64,000 bases of DNA from the NCBI GenBank assembly GCA_045866215.1, contig AP035880.1:1736001-1800000 (forward strand). Direction: 5' to 3'. Below are positions 19,049 through 28,947 of the stretch, one piece after another (the stretch's first letter is position 1; each line of letters opens with the position of its first letter). Under the pieces are notes generated by a model that saw nothing but the letters and a program-made list of their open reading frames with translations, was not told the origin of the DNA and ran no database searches. Source of the DNA: Croceivirga sp009797885 (GTDB lineage: Bacteria; Bacteroidota; Bacteroidia; Flavobacteriales; Flavobacteriaceae). The position numbers and the translations under genes are program-made.

Positions 19049-20032
19049 ATGGACAGAAAAATAAAATGGGGCATTGTTGGCCTGGGCAAAATCGCAAAGT
19101 TGTTTGCCGAGGATTTAAGACTTGTTCACGACGCAGAATTGGTGGCCGTTGCATCCACCAATAGGGAAAGGGCAAAAAGCTTTGCCCGGGAATTTGGCAA
19201 TCCCCAAGCCTATGGCTCATACCAAGAACTATTCAACGATGCCAATGTGGATGTGGTGTATGTTGCCACGCTACACCATACCCATTGTCAGTTTAGCATT
19301 GCGGCTATGAACCATAAAAAGCACGTGTTATGTGAAAAGCCAATTGCCATCAATACCACTGAGGCCAGGCAAATGGTGGACGCTTCCCAAAGGAACAAGG
19401 TCTTCTTTATGGAAGCCTTTTGGAGTCGGTTCAACCCGTCCATCATGAAGATCAAAGAACTCGTTTCCGAAGGAATAATAGGGAAGCTACGGTACATTAA
19501 TGCCGAATTCACCTTCTATAAATTGGACGACGACCCACAATCCCGATTATTGAATTTAGACCTGGCGGGAGGCTCCCTTTTGGACATGGGTGTGTATCCT
19601 GTTTTTTTGAGCTATTTCCTGCTCGGAAAACCACGGGAGATATTGGCAAGATCCCAGTTCCATGGCAACGGGGCGGAAATTCAGACCTCGATGCTGTTTC
19701 AATATGAAAATGCACAGTCGGTTTTATATAGTGGCTTTGCCAACAATACGGATATGAAGGCAAAAATATGTGGTGAAAAAGGCGAAATCTATATCGCACC
19801 CATTTGGCATGAAACACAGGGGTTTAAGCTGGTAACCAAGGGTACCGGCCAATTCCATGAGTTCCCTACAAAGGGCAAGGGATTTACCCATGAGGTAGCG
19901 GAAGTCCATGAATGTATACGGAACAAAAAGCTGGAAAGCGCAAAATGGAGCCATCAAAATTCCCTCGGCCTCATCGGGATAGTCGATCGGATTCGGTTAA
20001 ATTCGGGGATTACATTCCCGTTCGAGGTTTAG
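19049..20032 (+). CDS. Gfo/Idh/MocA-family NAD(P)-dependent oxidoreductase
   Basis: This 327-residue cytoplasmic enzyme has an N-terminal Rossmann motif (GIVGLGKIAKLFAEDL) and the family's EKP motif (LCEKPIAINTTEA) around residue 95, followed by the alpha/beta C-terminal domain. The closest well-known relatives by pattern are D-xylose 1-dehydrogenases and dihydrodiol dehydrogenases, so oxidation of xylose or a derivative is plausible in this operon. It is spaced 17 bases after the dioxygenase and 18 before the regulator. Confidence 0.85.
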   Translation: MDRKIKWGIVGLGKIAKLFAEDLRLVHDAELVAVASTNRERAKSFAREFGNPQAYGSYQELFNDANVDVVYVATLHHTHCQFSIAAMNHKKHVLCEKPIAINTTEARQMVDASQRNKVFFMEAFWSRFNPSIMKIKELVSEGIIGKLRYINAEFTFYKLDDDPQSRLLNLDLAGGSLLDMGVYPVFLSYFLLGKPREILARSQFHGNGAEIQTSMLFQYENAQSVLYSGFANNTDMKAKICGEKGEIYIAPIWHETQGFKLVTKGTGQFHEFPTKGKGFTHEVAEVHECIRNKKLESAKWSHQNSLGLIGIVDRIRLNSGITFPFEV

Positions 20033-20050
20033 AACCCATTTATATCCATT

Positions 20051-21076
20051 ATGTCCAAGCTTACACTTAAAGACATCGCAAAACATTTTAAGGTTTCCGT
20101 ATCCACGGTTTCAAAAGCGATCAACGACAGTTATGAAATAAGTGAAAAGCTCAAAGGTGAAATTCGGGAATATGCCAAGGCACATCACTACAGACCCAAT
20201 AAAGTTGCGCTGAACCTTATCAATAGAAATACAAAAACCATTGGGGTGGTCATCCCGAATATTCTCAATTATTTTTTTGTCCAGGTCATATACGGCATTG
20301 AAAAAGTAACCGATGAGAAAGGATATAGCATCATCACTTGTATTACCAACCAATCTTTGGAAAAGGAAACCAAAACGTTGGAGCTATTGAGCAATGGTTC
20401 CGTGGACGGTGTGATCATTTCCTCTGCGGCCGAAGAGAATGAATTGCCCCACCACGCCGAACATTTGAGGGAATTATCAGAAAATCAAATTCCCCTGGTC
20501 ATGTTTGATCGGGTCACCAATTTAATTGCTTGCGACAAGGTCATCGTGGATGATTTTGAAGCGGGCTATAAGGCGACGAAATTTTTTATCCAAACGGGTT
20601 GCAGTACCATTGCGATCGTCACCCCTATTGTGGATTCCGTTATAAGCAGGTTGCGGATCGAGGGATACAAAAAAGCATTGGCCGAGAACAATATCCCTTT
20701 TGATGACAAACTGGTGGAGGCCACGGATTCCTCGGAAGATCTGGAATTGACATTGTCCCTTTTACTGAACTATAAAAAAATCGATGGTATTATGGCCCTT
20801 GATGAAATTACGGCAGTCAAGGTGATGAGCATTGTAAAATCCAGGGGATACCATGTGCCCAATGACATCTCCATCATAGGATTTACCAATGGCGAACTTT
20901 CCAAATACGTTACGCCCGCCATAACCATGGTGAGTCAACATGGCCGATATATTGGAGAAACGGTAGCCAAGATATTGATCGATCGAATAGAACATAAAGA
21001 CTCCAACGACCCATTTGAGACCAAAACCATACGAACAAGCCTTGTGGTCCGCGATTCCACCTTAAAGCTGGAATAG
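20051..21076 (+). CDS. LacI-family transcriptional regulator
   Basis: The 341-residue protein has an N-terminal helix-turn-helix (LTLKDIAKHFKVSVSTVSKAIND) and hinge, then a periplasmic-binding-protein-like effector domain (TIGVVIPNILNYFF...). As last gene of the sugar operon it probably senses xylose or a xylo-oligosaccharide and controls the locus. Two palindromes at 3046 and 13732 are candidate operators, but they differ in sequence, so at most one fits it well. A short terminator follows. Confidence 0.93.
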   Translation: MSKLTLKDIAKHFKVSVSTVSKAINDSYEISEKLKGEIREYAKAHHYRPNKVALNLINRNTKTIGVVIPNILNYFFVQVIYGIEKVTDEKGYSIITCITNQSLEKETKTLELLSNGSVDGVIISSAAEENELPHHAEHLRELSENQIPLVMFDRVTNLIACDKVIVDDFEAGYKATKFFIQTGCSTIAIVTPIVDSVISRLRIEGYKKALAENNIPFDDKLVEATDSSEDLELTLSLLLNYKKIDGIMALDEITAVKVMSIVKSRGYHVPNDISIIGFTNGELSKYVTPAITMVSQHGRYIGETVAKILIDRIEHKDSNDPFETKTIRTSLVVRDSTLKLE

Positions 21077-21078
21077 GC

Positions 21079-21111
21079 AAGCCGTCCTTCTGCACTGATG
21101 GGCTTTTTTTT
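21079..21111 (+). terminator. rho-independent terminator after the LacI gene
   Basis: AAGCC pairs with GGCTT across a 17-base loop and is followed by eight T. The stem is short, but it lies 3 bases after the stop codon of the last gene of the run. Confidence 0.6.
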
Positions 21112-21320
21112 ACAACTCGGATACACCCGTATTTGTAGAATTCAGCAATACTTAATTTGACCGGAACCCCTTTTCTTCGGTTTGCGCCCAATGAGCCATT
21201 TGGTTATGCATAACCCGCAAATGGATTAATTAAAAGTTATGTTTTTTTATGGGCGAAGCGCCAATGCCCTTTTTTATTAATTTTCATTCCGAATAATTAC
21301 TTGGCACTACGCTTCTTACA

Positions 21321-21872
21321 ATGAATACAAAGCTATTGGTAATTGGATTGAAAAACTCAAATGTTCGGGCTTTTAGTAAGCTCTTCGAGCTTTATCAACC
21401 AAAAATCAAGGCTTTTTTGCGTTCAAAAAATTTAGGGGCTGGCGTCGATGACGTCATTCAAGAGACGTTTATCACCTTATGGAACAAAAGGGAGGCCATT
21501 GACCTTACCAGGTCCTTTGATGCCTATGTCCTTACCATTGCCAAAAATTACGCGCTAAAAGCCTTAAGAAAACAACTTAGTGACGAAATTGATGCCAATA
21601 ATGCCGATATACAGGATCCGTCCCTGGCACCAGGGGATTTTATCGATCTACGGTACTACGAAAAAAGGATACAATCTTCCGTAAATAAACTACCCCCACA
21701 GCCCAAGGCCGTTTTTACGTTAAAACGCCAGCAGGGAATGTCCACCAAAGAAGTGGCCCTGGAATTGGATATCTCTCCCAAAACCGTTGAAAACTACATG
21801 AATAAGGCCTTAACGGCCCTACGAAAGGATTTGAAGGATTTTGCCTGGCTCCTGTTGTTCCCATTGTTCTGA
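21321..21872 (+). CDS. ECF RNA polymerase sigma factor (Bacteroidota sigma-70 family)
   Basis: This 183-residue protein has sigma region 2 (DVIQETFITLWNKREAID) and region 4 (EVALELDISPKTVENYMNKALTALRK). It is followed by a FecR gene and an STN-domain SusC, the classic surface-signalling arrangement in which the sigma factor is freed when the outer-membrane transporter finds its ligand, and then transcribes the susC operon. The 240-base gap before it holds no gene. Confidence 0.95.
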   Translation: MNTKLLVIGLKNSNVRAFSKLFELYQPKIKAFLRSKNLGAGVDDVIQETFITLWNKREAIDLTRSFDAYVLTIAKNYALKALRKQLSDEIDANNADIQDPSLAPGDFIDLRYYEKRIQSSVNKLPPQPKAVFTLKRQQGMSTKEVALELDISPKTVENYMNKALTALRKDLKDFAWLLLFPLF

Positions 21873-21969
21873 TGCCCTTATAAAACATTTTCTTAACATT
21901 ATGTTAATACCCTTTTTTAGGGTGCTCCCTGGTTTTTAAGGCTATACCCAATACAAGATATAATTACCT

Positions 21970-22944
21970 ATGGCATCCATAAAGGAAATTTGGAGACGAT
22001 ACCAAAGTGGCAAAGCCACTAGTAAGGATAAGCAAGAACTGATCAAGGCCATTGACAACAAGGATGCCGAATTGGACCGCATTTTTAATGCGGATTGGGG
22101 TGCTTCCAAAGATTTTAAGACCGGCCCCGATGAGATACAACACGCCAAAAAACGGTTGTTGGAAGAGCTTGGGTTGCCCCAAAAGCGAAAAAGGGCATTT
22201 CAAGGGTATCGAATTGCGGCAAGTGTGCTGATTTTAATTGGGCTGTCGCTTTTTCTTTATTTAAGGAACAGGGACACGATCATTACGATTGAAGTGGCCT
22301 CCGGAAAAACGATAGAACAGGTGGTACTGCCCGATGGTTCCAAGGTATGGATAAACCACGGCTCCTCAATTTCATATCCAAAGGATTTTTCACCTGAATC
22401 CAGAAGATTGCAACTGGTGGGCAATGCCTTTTTTGATGTGGTCAGGGACCCCTCAAAACCTTTTATCATTGAAACCGGAAAACTTAACGTTAAGGTGCTG
22501 GGGACCTCTTTTGATGTGTACTGCTATGCTGATGAACCCTCCAGCGTAACCGTACAAACGGGAAAGGTAGAAGTATCACATCCCAGGTCCAGTGCCAAAA
22601 TCCAGCTGATTAAAAATGAACGATCCGTATTGGACCCGGAATCGGGTACCTTTCAAAAAGTAAAAATGGATTCGGGGATGGGCATTGCCTGGCGGAATAA
22701 CGTACTGCAATTTGAAAATATGGAGTTGGGGCAGGTACTCAAAAATGTGGAACGCAAATACGGTGTCAAGATCAATTGTCCCGATACCCTTTTATTGAAA
22801 AGTAGGATACGCGCGCGTTACAAAAATGAACCCTTGGATACCGTCCTAAGCGATCTGGCCTTCATGACCAACTTTGCCTACAGCAAAAACGAAAAAACCA
22901 ACGAGATAACACTAAAACCCAATCCCTATGAAAAAATAGAATAG
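21970..22944 (+). CDS. FecR-family anti-sigma factor
   Basis: The 324-residue inner-membrane protein has a cytoplasmic N-terminus of about 75 residues, one membrane helix (YRIAASVLILIGLSLFLYL), the FecR domain (VLPDGSKVWINHGSSISYP...VLGTSFDVYCY...VTVQTGKVEV) and a C-terminal DUF4974-like domain. It should hold the upstream ECF sigma factor at the membrane and receive the signal from the STN domain of the SusC protein encoded downstream. Confidence 0.95.
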   Translation: MASIKEIWRRYQSGKATSKDKQELIKAIDNKDAELDRIFNADWGASKDFKTGPDEIQHAKKRLLEELGLPQKRKRAFQGYRIAASVLILIGLSLFLYLRNRDTIITIEVASGKTIEQVVLPDGSKVWINHGSSISYPKDFSPESRRLQLVGNAFFDVVRDPSKPFIIETGKLNVKVLGTSFDVYCYADEPSSVTVQTGKVEVSHPRSSAKIQLIKNERSVLDPESGTFQKVKMDSGMGIAWRNNVLQFENMELGQVLKNVERKYGVKINCPDTLLLKSRIRARYKNEPLDTVLSDLAFMTNFAYSKNEKTNEITLKPNPYEKIE

Positions 22945-22960
22945 CCCAACCAAAAAAGAA

Positions 22961-22991
22961 GGGTCGGGACCAAGTGCAATGGTCCCAACCC
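22961..22991 (+). other. strong RNA hairpin between fecR and susC
   Basis: GGGTCGGGACCA and TGGTCCCAACCC pair with a single C.A mismatch around a 7-base loop. No T tract follows, so it is more likely a processing or stability element that sets the ratio between regulator and susC messenger than a simple terminator. Confidence 0.6.
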
Positions 22992-23040
22992 AGAACAAAG
23001 AAATTTACTTAAGCGATTAAATCTCTCTAATTACAAACAT

Positions 23041-26000
23041 ATGAAAACCACCTATTATGGCAAGCAACAACTGGCCATTTATAAGTTCTGTATAACAATG
23101 CTACTTTTTAGCATCTCCCTTTGCGCCCAGGCTTCCCATATTGAAAATATTAAAATAAGCCTGGAAGCGGAAAGTGAAACGATAGACGGGATATTCAAAC
23201 AGATTGAAAATAAGACCTCATACTTGTTTCGGTATTCCGAGGACATCTTGAACGATGAACGAAAATTCTCATTATCCTATCAGGATGAAACCGTAAAGAC
23301 CATCCTTGATGATATCAGCAATAAGGCAGGTCTTGTCTATAAAATTTCCGGTGATAACATTTCCGTTCGGAAATCTTTGCAAAAACGAAGCCTTAGGGGA
23401 ACCGTAGTCGATGATGTGGGGACTCCCATTCCAGGGGTGAACGTTCTTGTAAAGGGCAGTCTAACCGGAGTGGTCACCGATTTTGACGGTAATTTTACCA
23501 TTGAGGTTTCCTCTGGTGATATTTTGGTGTTCTCCTATCTGGGATTTACGACAACCGAGGTTTCCATTACGGATCAAAGTGAACTCAGGGTAACCTTAAA
23601 TGAAAATGTAGATCAACTTCAGGAAGTTATTGTCTATGGATATGGAACGGGGACCAAAGAAAAATTCAACGGTGCCGTTTCAAAAGTGGAAACGGAAAAA
23701 TTGAACACCTTTTCCTCCGCAAATTTTGAACAGGCCCTGGCAGGTAATGTATCGGGGGTCCAGATCATTGGGAATGGAAAAAACCCAGGCGAGAATTCCG
23801 TGATCCAGATTCGTGGATTGAATACATTGACCGCTGGAACCAATCCCTTGATCGTTGTTGATGGAAACCCACTTTCCGAAGGTTCTTCCTTCAGTTCCAT
23901 CAATAACCAGGACATCGCATCCATTAACATCCTTAAAGATGCGGCCTCTGCTGCAATTTATGGATCTAGGGCATCCAACGGGGTTATCCTGATAACCACA
24001 AAAAAGGGAAAGCAAGGGGATTTAAAGGTGACCTATGACACCTATTACGGATTTCAGGACCGTATTGATAATTTTCAACTGGCAGATGCCTATGATACCG
24101 CACTTTTCGATTTTGATGCACGTAATTTTGGTTATGTGTCCGGCGGACCTGGAAGAAGTATCGATGATGACAATGCCACCAGGGATGCCAATGGCGGAGG
24201 TAAGCGCAGTAGGGTCCAACCCTTTTTACAGGGCTATTTGGATGGACAACCGGGATTGACCAATACCAATTGGACCGATGCGGTATTCCGAACGGCACGC
24301 CAGCAAAATCACTTTGTGAATTTAAGCGGCGGAACGGAAAAAACGGATTACTCGGTATCCTTTGGGTATTTGGATCAGGAAAATATCATCATCAGTTCCG
24401 ATTATAAGCGGTACACCACCAATTTTCAATTGAACTCACAAGTAAGCGACCGTGTGCGTTTTGGTATTACGTCCAATATCTCCTTGGTCAACTCAAACCC
24501 AACCGGGGAACGAGGTTGGTCGTCCCATGATGCGGGTCGAAACAGACAACCGGATCCCGCCTATGCCATCGTATTGATGCATCCCTATTATCCTATCTTC
24601 AACGCAGACGGTTCTTTTGCCATTGCCAATCAGATTGATGATAATAATGACAATTGGGATGGTCCCATCTCCGAAAATGTTGTGGCAAAAGCGGAATTGA
24701 CCGACTTCTTCGAGCGCCGCCTTCGAGTTTTTGGAAATACCTACCTGGAAATTGACCTTTATGATGGGTTACGATTCAAGACCTCTTTTGGCGGGGATTA
24801 CAACACCATCTTCAGTGAATTCTTTGCCCCCTCGGACATTGGAAATTATCGGACCCCGGTGGCCAATAATTTGGCCGTGGCCTTTGAGAACAATGACAGG
24901 AGGGAAAACTATATCACGGAAAACCTATTGACCTACAATAAAACCTTTGGTAAACATACGTTCGATGCCTTATTGGGTTTTAGTTACCAACAAGAGAGCT
25001 TTTTTAGAACGCGATTGGAGAGTAACAACTTTGCGGATGACAACCTCCGTAATATTGCCGGGGCCACAAATCCATCCTCCGTCCCGGAACGAAGCAAATG
25101 GGCCTTAACTTCGTATTTCAGCCGATTGCAATACGATTTTGATGGCAGGTACTCCCTGTCCGGTTCGTTTAGAAGGGACGGTTCCTCAAGATTTGGGGCC
25201 AATACCAAGTTTGGTAATTTTGCCTCCCTATCGGCGGGCTGGGTATTGAGCAATGAAACCTTCTTTCCAGAGGATGGTCTGGTCAGCTTTGCCAAATTAA
25301 GGGCAAGCTGGGGGCAGACCGGGAACAATCAAATTGGGGATTTCGCCTCTATTGCATTGGTTGAGCCGGACAACTATGTCATTGACAACCAACTGACTCC
25401 GGGATCGTTTATAAGGACCTCCCCCAATCCGGATTTGTCCTGGGAAACCAATACGGCGTTGAATTTAGGGGTCGATTTCGGATTCCTGAACAATAAGCTG
25501 TTTTTGACCGCGGAGTATTACAATTCCAAAACAGAAGACCTTTTATTGGAGGTTCCCGTACCCCAACAATCCGGTTTTGAAAACTCTTTGCAAAACATTG
25601 GGGAGTTGGAGAACCGAGGGTTTGAATTTGAAATCCGGGGAAACAACTTTCAGCTTGGGGAATTGCGTATTGGATTTAACGCCAACCTTACCACCAATGA
25701 AAATGAAGTGTTAGCCCTCTACGGTGACCAGGACCAGTTTATTGAGACCAGAGGGGGCATGGGTTTTCTGACCAAGGTAGGTCAAAGTATTGCCGAATTC
25801 TATGCGTACGATATCATCGGTGTGTACCGATCACAGGCCCAATTGGATGCCGAGACCGTTACCCCTTTGGCAGGGACCGAGGTAGGCGATTATGTGGTTA
25901 GGGATGTAAATGGGGACGGTCAGATCACTCCGGATGACAGAACCACATTAGGGCAATACAATCCGGAATTCACCTATGGTTTTGGAATCAGCCTAAATTA

Positions 26001-26484
26001 TAAGGGTTTTGACCTTAACGCCCAGTTTACGGGTATTGAGGGCAGAAAGGTAACCGATAATATGCTCTACGATGCGGAAAGCGGAGAAGGTTTCTTTGTC
26101 CCTACCCAGTATTATGTCGACAATTATTTTAGCGATAGAAACCCGGACGGATTCTTTAGAAGACCCGATTTCTCCAGTTTTTCCTCGGCAGGTAGACTTA
26201 CCAGGGCGTCCAGCCTCTCCGTTTACGATGCCGACTACTTTAGGCTGCGCAGCATCCAAATTGGTTATAGTTTCCAACCTTCGATTACGGAGTATTTGGG
26301 CATCAATTCCCTTAGACTGTATGTCACAGGAAACAACATTTTTAATATAACGGACTTTAGGGGCTATAATTCCGATGGTATTACCGCCACAAGTAACGAA
26401 GCGCAAACCCTGACCAGGGGTTTCATCAATTCAACCAGTCCTTTGACCCGATTTATGGCCCTTGGACTAAACGTGAAATTTTAA
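23041..26484 (+). CDS. SusC/RagA-family transporter with N-terminal STN signalling domain
   Basis: This 1147-residue outer-membrane protein has a signal peptide ending near LCAQA, an STN (secretin and TonB N-terminal) domain at about residues 35-110 (ISLEAESETIDGIFKQIENK), a carboxypeptidase-regulatory-like domain (RGTVVDDVGTPIPGVNV), the plug (LQEVIVYGYG) and a barrel ending ALGLNVKF. The STN domain links it to the FecR protein and makes it a sensor as well as a transporter. The cargo is probably a phosphodiester-bearing molecule, judged only from the two phosphodiesterase genes downstream. Confidence 0.96.
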   Translation: MKTTYYGKQQLAIYKFCITMLLFSISLCAQASHIENIKISLEAESETIDGIFKQIENKTSYLFRYSEDILNDERKFSLSYQDETVKTILDDISNKAGLVYKISGDNISVRKSLQKRSLRGTVVDDVGTPIPGVNVLVKGSLTGVVTDFDGNFTIEVSSGDILVFSYLGFTTTEVSITDQSELRVTLNENVDQLQEVIVYGYGTGTKEKFNGAVSKVETEKLNTFSSANFEQALAGNVSGVQIIGNGKNPGENSVIQIRGLNTLTAGTNPLIVVDGNPLSEGSSFSSINNQDIASINILKDAASAAIYGSRASNGVILITTKKGKQGDLKVTYDTYYGFQDRIDNFQLADAYDTALFDFDARNFGYVSGGPGRSIDDDNATRDANGGGKRSRVQPFLQGYLDGQPGLTNTNWTDAVFRTARQQNHFVNLSGGTEKTDYSVSFGYLDQENIIISSDYKRYTTNFQLNSQVSDRVRFGITSNISLVNSNPTGERGWSSHDAGRNRQPDPAYAIVLMHPYYPIFNADGSFAIANQIDDNNDNWDGPISENVVAKAELTDFFERRLRVFGNTYLEIDLYDGLRFKTSFGGDYNTIFSEFFAPSDIGNYRTPVANNLAVAFENNDRRENYITENLLTYNKTFGKHTFDALLGFSYQQESFFRTRLESNNFADDNLRNIAGATNPSSVPERSKWALTSYFSRLQYDFDGRYSLSGSFRRDGSSRFGANTKFGNFASLSAGWVLSNETFFPEDGLVSFAKLRASWGQTGNNQIGDFASIALVEPDNYVIDNQLTPGSFIRTSPNPDLSWETNTALNLGVDFGFLNNKLFLTAEYYNSKTEDLLLEVPVPQQSGFENSLQNIGELENRGFEFEIRGNNFQLGELRIGFNANLTTNENEVLALYGDQDQFIETRGGMGFLTKVGQSIAEFYAYDIIGVYRSQAQLDAETVTPLAGTEVGDYVVRDVNGDGQITPDDRTTLGQYNPEFTYGFGISLNYKGFDLNAQFTGIEGRKVTDNMLYDAESGEGFFVPTQYYVDNYFSDRNPDGFFRRPDFSSFSSAGRLTRASSLSVYDADYFRLRSIQIGYSFQPSITEYLGINSLRLYVTGNNIFNITDFRGYNSDGITATSNEAQTLTRGFINSTSPLTRFMALGLNVKF

Positions 26485-26492
26485 ATCAAAAA

Positions 26493-27920
26493 ATGGATAA
26501 AATGAAATTTTATAGTTACCTATTTTTAATGATCATGGTCTCCCTGGGTTTAACCTCCTGTGAAGACGAATTGGATATTCTTCCCATAACGGAAAAATCG
26601 GCCAATAGCTTCTTTTCCAATGAGGCAGAGATTGAAAGTGCCATTGCTGGTGCCTACGGGCAGCTACAGGATGGGGGACTGTATGGTCTTGACCTCATTG
26701 GGGTCGGTGAGATCTCCGGTGAGGACTCCTTTGAGGAAATTGCCGCCAACGATGGTGGTCGTTTTGGACAATTGGATGACTTTTCCACCAATCCCGGCAA
26801 CGATTTGGTCGGTGACATTTGGAGGGAATCCTATCGGGGCATTCAACGCGTAAATGTGGTCCTGAACCGGATTACGGATATTGAATTTGAAGACCCCGCC
26901 CTAAAGACCAATAGAATTGGGGAAATGAAATTTGTGCGTGCCCTGCTGTATTTCAATTTAGTGCGTTTGTATGGCGACGTTCCTTTGGTGGTTGAAGAAA
27001 CGGAAAGCCCTTTTGATTTCTTTGGGCAGGGCCGCACCCCCTCCGATCAGGTCTATGCCCAAATTGAAGCGGACCTTTTGGATGCCATTCAAGAGCTCCC
27101 GCTGGAAAAGTCCCCTGCAAGGCCCGCTCAAGGTGCCGCCCGTGCCTTACTGGCCAATGTCCAAATGACCCAAGGCGATTTTTCGGGAGCCCTGACCAAT
27201 TTGGAAGCTGTAGTAAACTCTGGGATATATGACCTGATGCCCACAACTGCAGAGATATTTGGGGTCGCCAACGAAGGAAATGCCGAAATCCTTTTTGAAG
27301 TTCAGTTCGCAAGCGGTTTTAATGTAGATGGAAGCTTTGAGGGAAGCCCCGCAGCATCGCAGTTTAGACCTTCCGGTACAACAGCAAATGCCAAAGGGCA
27401 TAATTTGCCCACACAGGCATTTATTGATTCCCATGAAGCGGGAGATACCCGGCTCATTGATTATGTGGCCGTAGACCCAGATGCCAATCCCTTCTATTTT
27501 ACCACAAAGTATGAAGTTTCCGCTACCGGAGTGAATGATGGGGGCAGTGATCATCTTATCATTCGTTATTCCGATGTGGTGTTGAGATATGCAGAGATGT
27601 TGAACGAAAATGGCCAGACCGCCGAAGCCATCACACAATTGAACCGGATACGTACCAGGGCCGGATTGGCTGGAACAACAGCTTCTTCCCAAGACGATAT
27701 TCGGGATGCCATTCGTTTGGAGCGTCGTTTTGAATTGTTTGGTGAGGGGCATCGCTGGTTTGATTTAAAACGATACGGTAATGCCGTTGAGGTCATGAAT
27801 GCCTTTTTTGAAAGTACGGGAGCCACCACACGAATCACGGAAAACAACCTGGTATTGCCCATTCCACAGAGCCAACTCGATACGGATCCAGGGGTAATCA
27901 CGCAAAATCCAGGATATTAA
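26493..27920 (+). CDS. SusD/RagB-family outer-membrane lipoprotein
   Basis: The 475-residue protein starts 8 bases after SusC and is its surface lid. Lipobox GLTSC, the KFVRALLYFNLVRLYGDVPLV motif, the ERRFELFGEGHRWFDLKRYG motif and the terminal LPIPQSQL...NPGY are all standard for SusD. A start three codons later (second ATG) would leave the signal peptide intact. Ligand unknown. Confidence 0.95.
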   Translation: MDKMKFYSYLFLMIMVSLGLTSCEDELDILPITEKSANSFFSNEAEIESAIAGAYGQLQDGGLYGLDLIGVGEISGEDSFEEIAANDGGRFGQLDDFSTNPGNDLVGDIWRESYRGIQRVNVVLNRITDIEFEDPALKTNRIGEMKFVRALLYFNLVRLYGDVPLVVEETESPFDFFGQGRTPSDQVYAQIEADLLDAIQELPLEKSPARPAQGAARALLANVQMTQGDFSGALTNLEAVVNSGIYDLMPTTAEIFGVANEGNAEILFEVQFASGFNVDGSFEGSPAASQFRPSGTTANAKGHNLPTQAFIDSHEAGDTRLIDYVAVDPDANPFYFTTKYEVSATGVNDGGSDHLIIRYSDVVLRYAEMLNENGQTAEAITQLNRIRTRAGLAGTTASSQDDIRDAIRLERRFELFGEGHRWFDLKRYGNAVEVMNAFFESTGATTRITENNLVLPIPQSQLDTDPGVITQNPGY

Positions 27921-27929
27921 CAATCAAAT

Positions 27930-27954
27930 AAGGGGGGCTTTTTGGCCTCCCTTT
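27930..27954 (+). terminator. hairpin between SusD and the phosphodiesterases
   Basis: AAGGGGGGC and GGCCTCCCTT form an imperfect stem with a T-rich loop, in the 40-base gap. It may attenuate transcription into the two enzyme genes. Confidence 0.45.
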
Positions 27955-27960
27955 ATAGCC

Positions 27961-28926
27961 ATGACTATCATGAGATTATGTATTTATGTTGGCCTTATAC
28001 TGTTTATGGGAACTTTGGGTGCCTGTAGGCAAGAGGTCGGTACCCCTGGCCAAACGGAGGAGACACCTTTTGTTGGGGAAAGTGCCGGGGAATCCACTTC
28101 CATTACCGATCTGATAGCCAATCTTAAGGATTCGCGGAACAAGGAGATAATCGTGGTCGCCCACCGAGGAGATTGGCGCAATGCGCCGGAAAACTCATTA
28201 CAGGCCATTGAAAACTGTATTACAATGGGCGTTGATATGGTGGAAATTGATATTAGGGAGACCAAGGATGGACAATTGATTTTAATGCACGACGAAACCG
28301 TGGATAGGACCACCACGGGAACCGGAAAGGTGGCCGATCTCACATGGGCCTACCTGCAGACCCTGTATCTACGTGATGGAATTGGACATAAGACCCCACA
28401 TCAAATCCCCACCTTAAAAGAAGCTTTACAACTGTGCAAGGGCAACATTTTGGTCAATCTGGATAAAAGCTATCCCATTTTTGACAAATGTTTTAACGTA
28501 ATCGAAGAAACGGGAACACAGGAACAAGTGGTGATCAAAGGGGCCATTCCCTACGATCGGGTCAAAGAAGAATTTGGCCCCTATTTGGACAAGGTCTTTT
28601 TTATGCCCATAATAAGGCTTCACGAGCCCCATGCGAAGGACATCGTTGATACCTATCTCGATAGTTTACAACCTGTGGCCTTTGAATTTACCGTACCCCA
28701 GGATACCCTAAAAATGATCGAATACTTCGATGATATCCGTGCAAGGGGTTCCTCCGTTTGGGTAAACGCACTGTGGCCCAGGCATAATGGGGGGCATGAT
28801 GATGAAAAAGCGGCCATGGATCCCACGGTGTACGATTGGTTCCTCGACAACCATATCGATATGATACAGACCGATCGGCCAAAACTGCTTTTGGAGTATT
28901 TAAGGGACAAAAACAGGCACAAGTAA
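27961..28926 (+). CDS. glycerophosphodiester phosphodiesterase-family lipoprotein (first copy)
   Basis: This 321-residue protein has a lipobox (GTLGAC) and a GDPD TIM-barrel. The catalytic pattern is complete: AHRGDWRNAPENS (His-Arg and Glu), VDMVEIDIRETKDG (metal ligands E and D) and LMHDETVDRTT (second catalytic His). Family members hydrolyse glycerophosphodiesters to glycerol-3-phosphate and an alcohol with a divalent metal. Placement after SusC/SusD suggests it works in the periplasm or at the surface on imported phosphodiesters. A start at the ATG at 27970 is equally possible. Confidence 0.9.
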   Translation: MTIMRLCIYVGLILFMGTLGACRQEVGTPGQTEETPFVGESAGESTSITDLIANLKDSRNKEIIVVAHRGDWRNAPENSLQAIENCITMGVDMVEIDIRETKDGQLILMHDETVDRTTTGTGKVADLTWAYLQTLYLRDGIGHKTPHQIPTLKEALQLCKGNILVNLDKSYPIFDKCFNVIEETGTQEQVVIKGAIPYDRVKEEFGPYLDKVFFMPIIRLHEPHAKDIVDTYLDSLQPVAFEFTVPQDTLKMIEYFDDIRARGSSVWVNALWPRHNGGHDDEKAAMDPTVYDWFLDNHIDMIQTDRPKLLLEYLRDKNRHK

Positions 28927-28947
28927 GTACAACAAAAACACCTAAAA

